Positions 1-8,116 of a DNA stretch of 64,000 nucleotides are shown one piece after another (position 1 is the first letter of the stretch; every line of letters starts with the position of its first letter). A program made the position numbers and the translations under genes. Under the pieces are notes generated by a model. The model was not told the origin of the DNA, ran no database searches, and was given only the letters and a program-made list of their open reading frames with translations. Where the stretch lies: assembly GCF_004795055.1 (NCBI RefSeq), contig NZ_SSBJ01000019.1:93341-157340 (forward strand), written 5' to 3'. The stretch comes from Streptomyces sp. A1136 (GTDB lineage: Bacteria; Actinomycetota; Actinomycetes; Streptomycetales; Streptomycetaceae).

Positions 1-317
1 GGCGCACGCGTCGCGGGTACGGACGTACGCTCGGGCTGCACGAATGTGTTCGAATTCATCGCCGGAAGGTATCCCGGCGGGACGGCGTACCACCCGCCCG
101 CGCGGCGCGATTGGCGCGATCGCGTCCGGGACTCGACTCGATCCCGTGCGATGTCTCAGCCCTCGGACGAGGGACGACGCGGACGCCGGCAGCCGGACCC
201 CGGTGTGCGGCGGACGCACGCGGTGTGCGGCGGACGCACGCGGTGTGCGGCGCGGTGCGCCCTGCCCCGCCGGAAAACCCGGTGCGCCGGCCGTCGGCAC
301 CGATCCAGCCTGGCGGC
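1..317. other. Leading non-coding stretch
   Basis: No convincing gene is seen here. The open frames crossing it have no ribosome binding site and run into the downstream gene in other frames. The only structure is the short tandem repeat at 201-250. The stretch before the start at 318 presumably holds the promoter of the DUF6204-like gene, but I see no clear -35/-10 pair. Confidence 0.5.
201..250. repeat. 20-bp tandem repeat, 2.5 copies
   Basis: The unit CGGTGTGCGGCGGACGCACG occurs at 201-220 and 221-240 and is followed by a half unit at 241-250. It lies about 70 bp upstream of the DUF6204-like gene in non-coding DNA. No function is evident; the copy number may vary between strains. Confidence 0.8.
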
Positions 318-672
318 ATGAGTCCGCGTACGTTCCGCGTGACCATCCGAGGGGCCTTCGACCGGCTCACCGACGCCCGGCGCGCCGAGTTGGAGACCGC
401 GGCGCCCGAGCACGACCTGATGCGCGCGAGCTCCACCGAAGGCGACCTGAGCTACGACCTGACGCCTGACCGCTTCACCTTCCGGTTTCTCGACTCCGGC
501 GAGGCGCAGGCGGACATCCTGGACGCCACCGCGCGGGCCGAACTGACGGCGGGACTTGGCTCACGGAGCGCGATACGGCTACGAGCGCCTCAAGGCGCAG
601 GCCCAGGACATGTCGCCGGCACCGCCGAGCAAGCGCCAACGCCGAGCCGCGGCGCTCGAACACACCACCTGA
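318..672 (+). pseudogene. DUF6204-like small protein, two frameshifts
   Basis: The reading frame from ATG 318 starts MSPRTFRVTIRGAFDRL and matches my recollection of the Streptomyces DUF6204 family (about 110-120 residues, unknown function). The expected C-terminus is present but out of frame. TWLTER is read in a second frame near 554-573. YGYERLKAQAQDMS through KRQRRAAALEHTT and the stop at 670-672 are read in a third. One missing base near 551-554 and one near 572-574, both in G-rich runs, would restore a single frame of normal length. This is therefore either a recent pseudogene or two homopolymer sequencing errors. Downstream, the methyltransferase gene begins 75 bp later on the same strand. 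Confidence 0.75.
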
Positions 673-747
673 CACGGGACGCGCCCGCACACCGGCGCGC
701 CGGAAAACGAGGTGCGCTCGGGCCGCGCCCTCCGGCAGGCTGCGCCG

Positions 748-1485
748 GTGGACCGTGAACTGATCTCCCGCATCGCCCATACCGACCACCCCATCAAGGC
801 CCCGCTCGACGACGGGTCCGTGCGCCGGCTTCTCGCACGCGGCATACCGCGTGACGACGCCCGGGTACTCGACCTGGGCTGTGGCACCGCCGAATGGCTG
901 CTGCGCGCCCTGCAGACACACCCCCGCCTGCACGCCGAGGGTGTCGACATCTCCGAGCAGGCCCTGGCGCAGGCCGACCGGGCCGCGAGCCGCCTCGGCG
1001 TCCGCGACCGCCTCGTCCTCCACCAACGGCCGGCCGCGGACTTCACCCCGACGGAGCCGTTCGACCTCGTGCTCAGTGTCGGTGCCGCGCATGCCTTCGG
1101 CGGCCTGCTCCCCACCCTCGCCGCGGCACGCGAGCACCTGGCTCCCGGCGGCCGCGTCCTGATCGGGGACGGGATCTGGGAGCGCGAGCCCTCCCCCGAG
1201 GCCGTCGAGATGCTCGGGGACTTCGCCGACCTGGCGACCACCGTGGACCGCGTCGTGGCGGACGGCTGGACGCCCGTCGACGGCCACGTCAGCACCCGCC
1301 GCGAGCTCGACGACTACGAGTGGTCCTGCTGGGGGACGTTGGCCTCATGGGCCCTCGACCGTCCTGCCGATCCCGACGCGCCCCAAGCCCTCGAAACGGC
1401 GAACGCCCGGCGCTCCGAGTGGCTGCGCGTCTACCGGGACACCTGGGGCTTCGTCACCCTGATCCTGCGCCGGACGGCCGACTGA
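748..1485 (+). CDS. Class I SAM-dependent methyltransferase
   Basis: This protein of about 245 residues has a typical Rossmann-fold methyltransferase core. The SAM-binding glycine motif VLDLGCGTAEWLL lies near residue 40, followed by the acidic motif (GVDIS) and a motif resembling post-I/II (PFDLVLSVGAAHAFGG). The substrate is unknown; such free-standing Streptomyces enzymes act on small molecules. The GTG at 748 (VDRELISRIAHTDHP) is preferred to the ATG at 712 because the alignable part of the family begins there. The gene stands alone between the broken DUF6204-like gene and the glucanase promoter. Confidence 0.8.
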   Translation: MDRELISRIAHTDHPIKAPLDDGSVRRLLARGIPRDDARVLDLGCGTAEWLLRALQTHPRLHAEGVDISEQALAQADRAASRLGVRDRLVLHQRPAADFTPTEPFDLVLSVGAAHAFGGLLPTLAAAREHLAPGGRVLIGDGIWEREPSPEAVEMLGDFADLATTVDRVVADGWTPVDGHVSTRRELDDYEWSCWGTLASWALDRPADPDAPQALETANARRSEWLRVYRDTWGFVTLILRRTAD

Positions 1486-1574
1486 CCCGGGCCGGGGCCG
1501 CCGGCCGACCCCCGCGCCGCTCCCTTCAACCAATGAACTCCCTTACCGGCGCAGGGGTTTGACGGTTGCATCTC

Positions 1575-1603
1575 TTGACGGCCCCGGTACCGGGGAGCAC
1601 AGT
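1575..1603 (+). promoter_or_regulatory. Probable promoter of the GH16 glucanase gene
   Basis: A TTGACG box at 1575-1580 is followed after 17 bp by CACAGT at 1598-1603. The -35 is good and the -10 is weak. The large palindrome at 1613-1642 would cover the transcription start, which suits repression. Predicted by eye only. Confidence 0.4.
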
Positions 1604-1612
1604 GGCGGGCGG

Positions 1613-1642
1613 CCCCGCTCTGAGAGCGCTCTCAGAGCGGGG
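1613..1642. promoter_or_regulatory. 30-bp perfect palindrome, LacI-family operator
   Basis: A perfect inverted repeat of 30 bp is centred on TGAGAGCGCTCTCA and flanked by CCCCGCTC and its complement. The core closely resembles the CebR-type operator of Streptomyces sugar regulators (TGGGAGCGCTCCCA, recalled from literature), with the central CG step typical of LacI-family sites. It sits 60 bp upstream of the secreted GH16 glucanase, and a LacI-family gene lies immediately downstream of that enzyme. Control of the glucanase by this local repressor is the obvious inference. Confidence 0.75.
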
Positions 1643-1701
1643 GCGCAGCCCGCAACTCCCCCCACCGCGCCCCGAGGCGCACGCAGAGAGGGCCCCCACC
1701 C

Positions 1702-3123
1702 ATGCGCGAGACATCCGGCAGAAGGCGCCGTCCGCCCGTGCGGCGTTCCGTCGTGGCCGCCTTGAGCACGATGGCGTTGGCGCTGGCCGCCGCCACCGCC
1801 GTGGCCGTCAGCCCGCCCGCCGACGCCGCCGCTCCCCCGGCCCCGACCGGCTGGTCCCAAGTCTTCCTGGACGACTTCAACGGCTCCGCCGGCTCCGGCG
1901 TGAACACCGCCGACTGGCAGTACACGACCGGGCGCGGCTACCCCGGCGGCCCCTCCGGCTTCGGGACCGGCGAGATCGAGACGATGACGGCCGACCCGGC
2001 CAACGTCTCGCTCGACGGCGCCGGCAACCTGCGGATCACCCCCCGCCGGGACGCGGCCGGCAACTGGACCTCGGCCCGGGTGGAGAGCCGACGCTCCGAC
2101 TTCCGGCCCCCGGCCGGCGGAACCCTGCGCACCGAGGCCCGCATCCAGATGCCGAACGTGACCGGCGCCGCGGCGAAGGGATACTGGCCGGCGTTCTGGA
2201 TGCTCGGGGCGCCGTACCGGGGCAACTGGTGGAACTGGCCGGGCATCGGCGAGTTGGACATCATGGAGAACGTCCAGGGCCTCAACAACGAGTGGGCCAC
2301 CATGCACTGTGGCACCAGCCCGGGCGGCCCGTGCAACGAGACCTCCGGGATCGGCGGCCAACGCGCCTGCGTCGGCGCCACCTGCCAGGGCGGCTTCCAC
2401 ACCTACGCGGTGGAATGGGACCGGTCCACGGCCGTGGAGGAGATGCGCTTCTACCTGGACGGAGTCGCCTTCCACACGGTGAAGGCGAACCAGGTCGACG
2501 CCACGACCTGGGCGAACGCCACCGACCACGGCTACTTCATCATCCTGAACGTGGCCATGGGCGGCGGCTTCCCCGACGCCTTCGGCGGCGGCCCGGACGC
2601 CGGAACCGAACCCGGCCACCCCATGGTGGTCGACTACGTGTCCGTCCTCCAGAAGACCGGCGGCGCCACCACGACGCCGACTACGCCGCCCACCACCCCG
2701 CCACCGGGGGGACGGAACGCCTACTCCGCCATCCAGGCGGAGTCGTACGACGACCAGGCGGGCACGGTGACCGAGGCCACGTCGGACACCGGCGGCGGCC
2801 AGGACCTCACCTCGCTGGCCAACGGCGACTGGGCCGTGTACAGGGGCGTCGACTTCGGCGCGAGCGCGGCCCGGCAGTTGTACGGGCGGGTCGCGAGCGG
2901 TGCGACGGGCGGGGTCAGCGGCCTCGTGGAGGTCCGCCTCGACAGCCGGACGGCCCCGCCCGTCGGCAGCTTCTCCGTCGCCGGGACGGGTGGCGGTCAG
3001 AGTTGGCGTACCGTCCCGGCCAACATCAGCGCCGTCACCGGAACCCACGACGTCTATCTGACCTTCACCAGCGGCCAGCCGGCCGACTTCGTGAACCTGA
3101 ACTGGTTCGACTTCGGCCATTGA
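1702..3123 (+). CDS. Secreted GH16 beta-1,3-glucanase with CBM6-like domain
   Basis: A secreted endo-beta-glucanase of 473 residues. Residues 1-42 form an export signal (RRRRPPVRR, hydrophobic stretch, cleavage near ADA). Residues 45-315 are a GH16 jelly-roll domain with the catalytic signature GELDIMEN: E184 is the nucleophile, D186 the assistant and E189 the acid/base. A Thr/Pro linker near 320-335 leads to a carbohydrate-binding module with CBM6 features (YSAIQAESYDDQAGT... NGDWAVYRGVDFG). Substrates are likely laminarin or fungal cell-wall beta-1,3-glucan. The gene has an operator at 1613-1642, a strong terminator at 3128-3159, and its probable LacI regulator next door. Confidence 0.93.
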   Translation: MRETSGRRRRPPVRRSVVAALSTMALALAAATAVAVSPPADAAAPPAPTGWSQVFLDDFNGSAGSGVNTADWQYTTGRGYPGGPSGFGTGEIETMTADPANVSLDGAGNLRITPRRDAAGNWTSARVESRRSDFRPPAGGTLRTEARIQMPNVTGAAAKGYWPAFWMLGAPYRGNWWNWPGIGELDIMENVQGLNNEWATMHCGTSPGGPCNETSGIGGQRACVGATCQGGFHTYAVEWDRSTAVEEMRFYLDGVAFHTVKANQVDATTWANATDHGYFIILNVAMGGGFPDAFGGGPDAGTEPGHPMVVDYVSVLQKTGGATTTPTTPPTTPPPGGRNAYSAIQAESYDDQAGTVTEATSDTGGGQDLTSLANGDWAVYRGVDFGASAARQLYGRVASGATGGVSGLVEVRLDSRTAPPVGSFSVAGTGGGQSWRTVPANISAVTGTHDVYLTFTSGQPADFVNLNWFDFGH

Positions 3124-3127
3124 CCGG

Positions 3128-3159
3128 CCCGTACCGCCGGGCGCGCCCGGCGGTACGGG
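3128..3159. terminator. Terminator after the GH16 gene
   Basis: A perfect 15-base inverted repeat (CCCGTACCGCCGGGC and its complement) begins 5 bp after the stop codon, with only 2 bases between the arms. It separates the glucanase from the LacI gene, which then needs its own promoter in the roughly 50 bp before 3212. Confidence 0.85.
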
Positions 3160-3211
3160 TTAACCTGCTGCGCGGCAGGCAACCGCCGACGGCCACGCAT
3201 GAGGAGCGCCC

Positions 3212-4246
3212 GTGCCCGAACAGCTTCGTGTCCCCGGGGACCGCCCCACCCTGGAGGCCGTGGCGGCACTGGCCGGGGTGTCCCGGGCCACGGTCTCCCG
3301 CGTCGTCAACGGCGGTGACGGGGTCCGCGCGCACCTGGTGGACAAGGTCCGCGAGGCGGTGCGCGAGCTCGGCTACGTACCGAACCACGCGGCCCGCACC
3401 CTGGTCACCCGGCGCACCGGGGCGGTGGCCGTGATCATCCCCGAACCGGAGATACGGATCTTCTCCGACCCGTTCTTCTCCCGCCAGATACGCGGCATCA
3501 GCCGGGAACTCACCGCGCAGGACACCCAGTTGGTGCTGCTCATGGTTGAGGACCGGGGCGACTACGAACGGATCGAACGCTACCTGGCGGGCGGCCATGT
3601 CGACGGGGCGCTCGCCTTCTCCCTGCACACCGACGACCCGCTCCCCGAGATCACCCGCCGGATCGGCATGCCCACCGTCTACGGCGGCCGGCCGGGCTGG
3701 ACGACCGGCCCGGACGATCCGGGCGCCGCCTACGTCGACGCCGACAACCGGGGCGGCGCGCGGGAGGCCGTACGACATCTGCTCGCGCGGGGGCGGCGGA
3801 GCGTGGCGCACATCGCGGGCCCGCTCGACCAGACGTCGGCTACGGACCGGCTCGACGGTTACCGGGACGTCGTGGTCGAGGGCGATCCCTCGCTGGTCGC
3901 GGTGGGTGACTTCACGCCGACCGGCGGGGCCCGCGCGATGCGGGAGCTGCTGGAGCGACGGCCCGACCTCGACGCGGTGTTCGCCGCGAACGACCTGATG
4001 GCCACGGGCGCGCTCGCCGTGCTCCGCGAGCGCGGCTTCGAGGTGCCCGGGGACGTGGCGGTGGTCGGCTTCGACGACACCGAGCGGGTGGCCGAGGCGG
4101 CGGAGCCGCCGTTGACGACGGTCCGCCAGGACGTCGAGGGGATGGGGCGCATGATGGCCCGGCTGCTGCTCGGCACGCTGGGCTCTCCCCGGGCGCCCCG
4201 GGCGGTGATCACACCGACCGTGCTGGTGCGACGGGCCTCGGCCTGA
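3212..4246 (+). CDS. LacI-family transcriptional repressor
   Basis: A 344-residue sugar-responsive repressor. The N-terminal helix-turn-helix (TLEAVAALAGVSRATVSRVV, residues 13-32) and hinge region are followed by a periplasmic-binding-protein-like effector domain (residues 70-340, including VPGDVAVVGFDDTE). The GTG start at 3212 is supported by GAGGAG 5 bp upstream. It lies directly downstream of the GH16 glucanase, so the perfect LacI-type palindrome at 1613-1642 is its most likely operator. The inducer is probably a beta-glucan oligosaccharide. Family assignment is certain; target and ligand are inferred. Confidence 0.93.
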   Translation: MPEQLRVPGDRPTLEAVAALAGVSRATVSRVVNGGDGVRAHLVDKVREAVRELGYVPNHAARTLVTRRTGAVAVIIPEPEIRIFSDPFFSRQIRGISRELTAQDTQLVLLMVEDRGDYERIERYLAGGHVDGALAFSLHTDDPLPEITRRIGMPTVYGGRPGWTTGPDDPGAAYVDADNRGGAREAVRHLLARGRRSVAHIAGPLDQTSATDRLDGYRDVVVEGDPSLVAVGDFTPTGGARAMRELLERRPDLDAVFAANDLMATGALAVLRERGFEVPGDVAVVGFDDTERVAEAAEPPLTTVRQDVEGMGRMMARLLLGTLGSPRAPRAVITPTVLVRRASA

Positions 4247-4298
4247 CGCCGGGGCGCCCCTCGCCCCGGCTCGGATGCGGGCTTCGGTGGCCCGACGG

Positions 4299-4685
4299 TC
4301 AGACGAGGCCCAGGCCGCGCGGGGGGACGAAGAGGTGCGCGGCCCGGTGTTCGGCGGCCACCATGGCGGCCGCGAGGCCGAACTCCGGGTCGTCGGCCCG
4401 CGCGAGTCTGCGTTCGTGGTCGCCGCAGCGCCGGCATTCGGGCAGCCAGTCGGGCAGGAGGCTCTCGTGGCTGGTGGCCAGGTGGCGGGCGAGCCGGATG
4501 CGCGATCCGGGCCCGTTGTCCACGGGGTCCCAGTCGACCCCCCGCCGTCCCGTCAGCCACATCTCCTCCGTGACCCGCTCGATGCGCTTCATGGACCGGT
4601 AGAGGCGGAAACAGTCGCTGCAGTCGAACATCCAGGCCGGCGGTAGCGGCCACACGTCCCGGGGGTCGAGTTCATCGGCGCTCAT
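4299..4685 (-). CDS. Hypothetical protein with two Cys pairs
   Basis: A 128-residue cytoplasmic protein of unknown function. It starts MSADELDPRDVWPLPP at the ATG ending at 4685; an ATG 24 bp further upstream is also possible. It carries CSDC and CRRC pairs plus several His residues (HLATSHESL, CGDHERR), spaced as in a small zinc-binding protein, but I do not recognise a named domain. It converges on the LacI gene and lies downstream of the ohr terminator, so it is probably transcribed on its own. Confidence 0.7.
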   Translation of the reverse strand: MSADELDPRDVWPLPPAWMFDCSDCFRLYRSMKRIERVTEEMWLTGRRGVDWDPVDNGPGSRIRLARHLATSHESLLPDWLPECRRCGDHERRLARADDPEFGLAAAMVAAEHRAAHLFVPPRGLGLV

Positions 4686-4786
4686 GCCGTCACGGTAGTG
4701 GTGGCGCACTGCCGTGTGCAGCCGATCCGTCGGACTTCAGCGCCCCCAACGGGTGTGCGTACAAGCCGAGTTGACCGGTGTCGCAC

Positions 4787-4826
4787 ACACCTCCGGCGCC
4801 CCCGCGTACGGGGGCGCCGGAGGTGT
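4787..4826. terminator. Strong hairpin terminator downstream of ohr
   Basis: A perfect 18-bp stem with a 4-base loop, built on ACACCTCCGGCGCCCCCG and its complement. It lies 49 bp past the ohr stop codon (minus strand) and before the minus-strand hypothetical gene at 4299-4685, so it insulates the two. No T-run follows, as is usual in Streptomyces. Confidence 0.85.
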
Positions 4827-4874
4827 CTTCGCCGTGCGTGCGGCACCGCGGGCCGCCGGGGCCCGGGGGGTCGA

Positions 4875-5285
4875 CTACTCGATGACGAGCTCGACCGGGA
4901 TGTTGCCGCGGGTCGCCTTGGAGTACGGGCAGACCTCGTGCGCCTGCTTGACCAGCAGGGCGCCGGTCTCGCCCGCCAGGGACTCGGGGAGCTCGATGCG
5001 CAGTGTGACGGCCAGCCCGAAGCCGGAGCCGTCCTGGCCGATGGAGGTCTCGGCGGTGACGGAGATGTCACCGGTGTCGACCTTGGCCTGTCGGCCGACC
5101 AGGCCGAGCGCGCTGGCGAAACAGGCGGCGTAGCCGGCCGCGAAGAGCTGCTCGGGGTTGGTGCCCTGTCCGTTGCCGCCGAGCGCCGGCGGCATGGCCA
5201 GCGCGAGGTCGATCCGGCCGTCGGAGCTGACTGCTCGGCCCTCACGGCCGTTGGCGGTGGCGACAGCGGTGTACAGCGCGTCCAT
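4875..5285 (-). CDS. ohr: Organic hydroperoxide reductase Ohr (OsmC family)
   Basis: A thiol peroxidase of 136 residues that reduces organic hydroperoxides. The two catalytic cysteines are at C55 (GYAACFAS) and C119 (HEVCPYS), and the length is typical of Ohr. The start MDALYTAV is chosen for the GAGAGGAACTCC ribosome site just upstream; a longer frame of 28 more residues has no such signal. It is divergent from the MarR-family OhrR gene, with a CACAA/TTGTG repeat region between them, the standard arrangement for peroxide-induced derepression. Confidence 0.95.
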   Translation of the reverse strand: MDALYTAVATANGREGRAVSSDGRIDLALAMPPALGGNGQGTNPEQLFAAGYAACFASALGLVGRQAKVDTGDISVTAETSIGQDGSGFGLAVTLRIELPESLAGETGALLVKQAHEVCPYSKATRGNIPVELVIE

Positions 5286-5365
5286 CGGAGTTCCTCTCGG
5301 GAGGTGCAAGGCGGTCCGGGGTGAACCTCGGCGGCCGGTGGACCGACCGCCTCCACCAATAGAGC

Positions 5366-5390
5366 ACACAATTCAGTTGTGCACAACTCA
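5366..5390. promoter_or_regulatory. Probable OhrR operator cluster
   Basis: Three half sites lie in an AT-rich island between the divergent ohr and ohrR genes: CACAA at 5367-5371, TTGTG at 5377-5381 and CACAA at 5382-5386. The last two form the perfect 14-bp palindrome AGTTGTGCACAACT at 5375-5388. The first two form an inverted repeat with a 5-bp spacer. Binding of OhrR is inferred from position and symmetry. Confidence 0.65.
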
Positions 5391-5426
5391 ATGGCCCGCA
5401 AGTCACCACCCGGTACACTGGCCCAC

Positions 5427-5906
5427 ATGACCCAGCAGCCCGCCGCCCCCCTGCGCGACCAGGACTTCCTCCGCCTGGACGGGCAGATCTGCTTCGCGCT
5501 CAACGCCGCGAGCCGCGCATTCGGCGGCCTCTATCGGGTCGTCCTGAAGGATCTCGGCCTCACCTACCCCCAGTACCTGGTGATGCTGGTGCTGTGGGAG
5601 CACGGGTCGACGCCCGTCAAGGAGCTCGGGCAGCACCTGCGGCTCGACTCGGGCACGCTGTCGCCGCTGCTCAAGCGACTGGAGGGGGCCGGCCTGGTGC
5701 GGCGCGAGCGCAGCACGGAGGACGAGCGCTCGGTCCACGCCGTACCGACCGAGGAGGGCGCGGCGCTGCGGGCCCGCGCCGTGGAGGTCCCCCGCCGCAT
5801 CGCGTCGGCGACGGGCTTCGAACTGGAGGAGATCCGCGACCTCCAGGCGCGCCTGAACCGCCTCACGGCAGCGCTCGACGCCGCCGCGCTGGACGAGGAC
5901 CTCTAG
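5427..5906 (+). CDS. ohrR: MarR-family peroxide sensor OhrR
   Basis: A 159-residue winged-helix repressor. The N-terminal reactive cysteine is C22 in LDGQICFALNAASRAF, the diagnostic OhrR position. The recognition helix is DSGTLSPLLKRLEGAGLV and the wing is RRERSTEDERS. Oxidation of C22 by organic peroxides should release the operator upstream and induce ohr and itself. The ATG at 5427 is preferred to an upstream ATG at 5391 because the operator would otherwise lie inside the mRNA. Confidence 0.93.
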   Translation: MTQQPAAPLRDQDFLRLDGQICFALNAASRAFGGLYRVVLKDLGLTYPQYLVMLVLWEHGSTPVKELGQHLRLDSGTLSPLLKRLEGAGLVRRERSTEDERSVHAVPTEEGAALRARAVEVPRRIASATGFELEEIRDLQARLNRLTAALDAAALDEDL

Positions 5907-5924
5907 GGGGCGGGAAGGGCCCGG

Positions 5925-6419
5925 TCAGGCCGTCGGTCTGGGCGCGCCGGGCAGCCGGTCGCCCGCTCCGGCGTCCTTTTCCATGGCGGGCCGCAGCCGC
6001 TCCAGCAGGGCGTGGAGAGTCGCGCCCTCTTCCTCGTCGAGGGTGTCGAGCGCGCCGTGCGTCGTCTGCATCTCCTCGCGCACCCGCCGGATGACGTCGC
6101 GCCCCTCGTCCGTGGCGATGACGTGTTTGACGCGCCGGTCGACCGGCGACGGCTGGCGTCGCACCAGCTCGCGCGCCTCCAGCCGGTCCACGATGCCCGT
6201 GACGTTGGACGCGTCGCAGACCAGCAGCGCGGCGAGGCCCCTCATCGGCACCGGTCCCTCCAGCTGGGCGAGGACCCGGGCCTGGGTGGACGTGAGGCCG
6301 TACCGGGCGGCGGCGGCCGCGAAGTCGCGCCACTGGGCCGTACCGATGGCGGCGAGCAGCTCCAGGAGTTCGAGCTTGGTGGGGCGGTGGGGGACGGCCG
6401 GTCCGATGGTGGCGCTCAT
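5925..6419 (-). CDS. MarR-family transcriptional regulator
   Basis: A regulator of about 164 residues with a MarR winged helix (TSTQARVLAQLEG, CDASNVTGIVDRLEARELVRR, wing PSPVDRRVKH). It is divergent from the drug-type MFS exporter at 6556, with an AT-rich inverted repeat between them, so it most likely represses that exporter and itself. The start is placed at the ATG before SATIGP. An ATG 12 codons further upstream (MIMPTFLRTLDG) is possible, and neither has a clear ribosome site. The inducing compound is unknown. Confidence 0.88.
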   Translation of the reverse strand: MSATIGPAVPHRPTKLELLELLAAIGTAQWRDFAAAAARYGLTSTQARVLAQLEGPVPMRGLAALLVCDASNVTGIVDRLEARELVRRQPSPVDRRVKHVIATDEGRDVIRRVREEMQTTHGALDTLDEEEGATLHALLERLRPAMEKDAGAGDRLPGAPRPTA

Positions 6420-6452
6420 GCCGTCGAGCGTACGCAAGAAGGTTGGCATTAT

Positions 6453-6482
6453 CAATTGTTTACTTGACCTCCTTAACTATTG
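6453..6482. promoter_or_regulatory. Probable MarR operator and MFS promoter
   Basis: The 30-bp element begins CAATTGTTTA and ends TTAACTATTG. The arms match in 8 of 10 positions as an inverted repeat, in an AT-rich island. TTGACC at 6464-6469 inside it can serve as a -35 box for the rightward MFS gene. A protein bound here would block that promoter. Inferred from position. Confidence 0.55.
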
Positions 6483-6555
6483 CCGTCTACCTTCATCCAA
6501 GTACTTCATGAGATAAAACATCTGCGATCTGAAGCGTTAAGAAGGTCCTGCCGCC

Positions 6556-8061
6556 ATGAGCACCGCCGCATCCGCCCCTCCCGCCGCCAGGCCCGGGAAC
6601 GAGACGGTCATCGTCTTCGCCCTGAGCCTCGCCGCCATGGTCGTGTCGATGATGCAGACCCTGCCCGTCCCGATCCTGGGTCTGATCCGCAACGACCTCG
6701 GCACCACCACCGCCGGCGTCAGCTGGGTGACCACCGCCACCCTGCTGTCGGCCGCCGTCTTCACCCCTTTGCTGGGCCGCTTCGGCGACCAGCACGGCAA
6801 GAAGCCGACCCTGGTGGCCGTACTCGCCGTCATGGTGGCGGGCTCCGTCGTCGCCGCGCTCGCGAGTTCGCTGCCGTTGCTGATCCTGGGCCGGGTGCTC
6901 CAGGGCGCGGCCACCGCGATCTTCCCGCTGGCCCTCTCCGTCCTGCGCGAGGAGGTCCGACCGCAGAAGCTGCCGGGCGCCATGGCGCTGGTCAGCGGCA
7001 CGCTCGCGTTCGGCAGCGGCCTGGCGCTGGTCGCCACCGGCCTGCTGACCTCCGGTGACGGCGCCGACTACCGCAACGCCTTCTGGATGGCGACCGGTTT
7101 CGCCGCCCTCGCCCTCCTGGCGGTGGTGTTCCTGGTTCCGGCCACCCGCCACAAGACCGGCGGCCGAACCGACTTCCTGGGCGCGCTGACCCTGGGCATC
7201 GCCCTGCTGCTGCTCCTGCTGCCCATCTCGCAGGGCCACGAATGGGGCTGGGCCTCCGCCCGCACGCTCGGCAGCTTCGCCGGAGCCGCCGTGATGACGG
7301 CCGTGTGGGTGATGGTCGAGCGCAAGGTGCGCGAGCCCCTGGTCGACATGCGGATGTTCGTCCACCGCCCGGTGCTGATGGCCAACCTCGCCGGTATCCT
7401 CGTGGGCTTCGGCATGTTCGCGAACTTCCTGGGCGTCTCCTACCTCGTCCAGATGCCGAAGGCCCTGACCGGCTACGGCTTCGACGCCTCGATCCTGCGC
7501 GCCTCCGTCCAGTTCCTGCTGCCCGGTGCGATCGTCTCGCTGCTCGCGTCGCCCATCGGCGGCCAGTTGGTCCGCCACCGCGGCCCGCGCGTCGCGCTCG
7601 CCCTGGCCGCCGGGCTCGGCGCCGTCGGCTTCGGCTGGCTGGCGCTCGACCACGGCCACACCTTCTCGGTGATCGGCGCCGGCGTCGTCGTCGGCGCGGC
7701 CGTCAGCTTCGGCTACGCGGCCATGCCCGCCGTCATCATGGCGAGCGTCCCGCACCACCAGAGCGGAATCGCGAACGGCATCAACTCGATCTCCCGCTCG
7801 ACCGGAAGCGCGATCGGCAGCGCCATCGTCACCACGATCCTGGCCTCCAAGACGATCGAGCACCTCCCGCCGGGCGTCCCCGCGCTGCCCGCCGAGTCCG
7901 GGTTCACCCTGACGTTCGGCATCGGCGCGGCGGCCTTCGCCCTGGTCGCCCTGATCAGCTGGATCGGACTGCGCAAGGGCCACGGCCCCCGCGTGACGGA
8001 GCCCGTCGCCTCCGGCGACGCCCCGGCCCTGAAGGTGGCGGAGACGGCCGCCGCCGTCTGA
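6556..8061 (+). CDS. MFS drug exporter, DHA2 (14-TM) type
   Basis: A 501-residue proton-driven efflux protein of the EmrB/QacA type. It has about 14 hydrophobic segments, the loop 2-3 motif GRFGDQHGKKP (residues 75-85) and the export motif around LALVSGTLAFGSGLAL. The ribosome site AGAAGG is 10 bp before ATG 6556. It is controlled, by inference, by the divergent MarR gene. A strong terminator at 8073-8116 ends the unit. The substrate cannot be read from the sequence. Confidence 0.92.
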   Translation: MSTAASAPPAARPGNETVIVFALSLAAMVVSMMQTLPVPILGLIRNDLGTTTAGVSWVTTATLLSAAVFTPLLGRFGDQHGKKPTLVAVLAVMVAGSVVAALASSLPLLILGRVLQGAATAIFPLALSVLREEVRPQKLPGAMALVSGTLAFGSGLALVATGLLTSGDGADYRNAFWMATGFAALALLAVVFLVPATRHKTGGRTDFLGALTLGIALLLLLLPISQGHEWGWASARTLGSFAGAAVMTAVWVMVERKVREPLVDMRMFVHRPVLMANLAGILVGFGMFANFLGVSYLVQMPKALTGYGFDASILRASVQFLLPGAIVSLLASPIGGQLVRHRGPRVALALAAGLGAVGFGWLALDHGHTFSVIGAGVVVGAAVSFGYAAMPAVIMASVPHHQSGIANGINSISRSTGSAIGSAIVTTILASKTIEHLPPGVPALPAESGFTLTFGIGAAAFALVALISWIGLRKGHGPRVTEPVASGDAPALKVAETAAAV

Positions 8062-8072
8062 TCCCCGCACGC

Positions 8073-8116
8073 ACGCGAAGCGCCCCCGGTCCCCTCGGCC
8101 CGGGGGCGCTTCGCGT
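8073..8116. terminator. Terminator after the MFS exporter
   Basis: A perfect 17-bp stem (ACGCGAAGCGCCCCCGG and its complement) with a 10-base loop, starting 12 bp after the MFS stop codon. Confidence 0.88.

Noticed and set aside
44..758. Several overlapping frames at the window start
   Set aside because: They cross the tandem repeat and the DUF6204-like gene in wrong frames; only the segment from 318 matches a family.
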